DNA of 28,753 bases, taken from positions 1-28,753 of IMG/VR virus record IMGVR_UViG_3300028392_000234, one strand, 5' to 3'. A program made the position numbers and the translations under genes. Origin of the DNA: a virus. The notes beneath the pieces were generated by a model. The model did no database searches and was not told the origin of the DNA. It saw nothing but the letters and a program-made list of their open reading frames with translations. Below, piece by piece: positions 28,656 to 28,753 of the stretch. How positions within the stretch are numbered: position 1 is the stretch's first letter; each line of letters starts with the position of its first letter.

Positions 28656-28752
28656 TTTTAGTCTTCTTCTGTGGGTGCTTATTGTGCCAATCACGTGTGG
28701 CTTTAACACCTTGTTTCACGGTTTTAGAGCCAGCAACCTTGGTTAAGTCCAT
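28636..28752 (-). CDS. Small lysine-rich ORF at the window edge, possibly partial
   Basis: A 38-residue reading: MDLTKVAGSKTVKQGVKATR then DWHNKHPQKKTKNGSKKK. The ATG lies one base from the window end, so the true start may be further upstream and the gene may be longer. It ends 20 bases inside the next gene, in another frame, through an eight-adenine run. It is basic and has the style of the cassette. No family recognised. Confidence 0.55.
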   Translation of the reverse strand: MDLTKVAGSKTVKQGVKATRDWHNKHPQKKTKNGSKKK

Positions 28753-28753
28753 T

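Noticed and set aside
28656-28709. GTG-initiated extension of the 62-residue conserved protein
   Set aside because: The conserved family sequence begins at the ATG at 28655 and the extension overlaps another ORF.

Overview
The window is part of the genome of a contractile-tailed (myovirus-type) double-stranded DNA bacteriophage. Every supported gene reads on the minus strand, so transcription runs from high to low coordinates. Genes are packed tightly, with many one-base stop/start overlaps (TAATG) and ATGA overlaps. No gene-free stretch exceeds about 120 bases. I saw no tRNA, rRNA, CRISPR array, insertion sequence or integrase. The host cannot be fixed from sequence alone. Shine-Dalgarno sites are of the AGGAG type, and the style of the DNA polymerase, the Zn-binding candidate SSB and the MerR-like protein recalls phages of Actinobacteria; that host is an inference.

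In transcription order the first block (28752 to 25985) is a cassette of thirteen small ORFs, most of them very rich in lysine and joined end to start. It includes an HNH-like protein, a beta-rich candidate capsid-decoration protein, three tiny proteins with clustered cysteines, and several conserved phage families of unknown role. It ends at a clear intrinsic terminator (25943-25963). A 76-base gap with direct repeats and a possible promoter follows.

The second block (25866 to 9046) is the neck and tail module: three small connector or tail-completion candidates, tail sheath, tail tube, a T4 gp26-like tail assembly chaperone with a probable +1 frameshift extension, a tape measure protein carrying an M23 peptidase, a CIS-tube-type adaptor, a LysM (gp53/gpX-like) protein, a gpD-type hub, a gp25-like wedge protein, a gpJ-type wedge protein, a gp5-like OB-fold spike base, and a gpI-type protein fused to two carbohydrate-binding-like modules. 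Sheath and gpJ both carry inserted beta-rich repeats.

The third block (9033 to 1) starts with a small membrane protein and continues into replication: a protein of unknown role, a DnaC-like AAA+ loader, a small SWIM zinc-finger protein, a second unknown, a DnaB-like helicase, a CHC2/Toprim primase, an SNF2-type helicase, an unknown acidic protein, a MerR-like DNA-binding protein, a gp32-like candidate single-strand binding protein, a terminator, and a family A DNA polymerase truncated by the window edge. The phage therefore pairs a T4/Mu-type contractile tail with a replisome built from PolA, DnaB, DnaC and DnaG-like parts.
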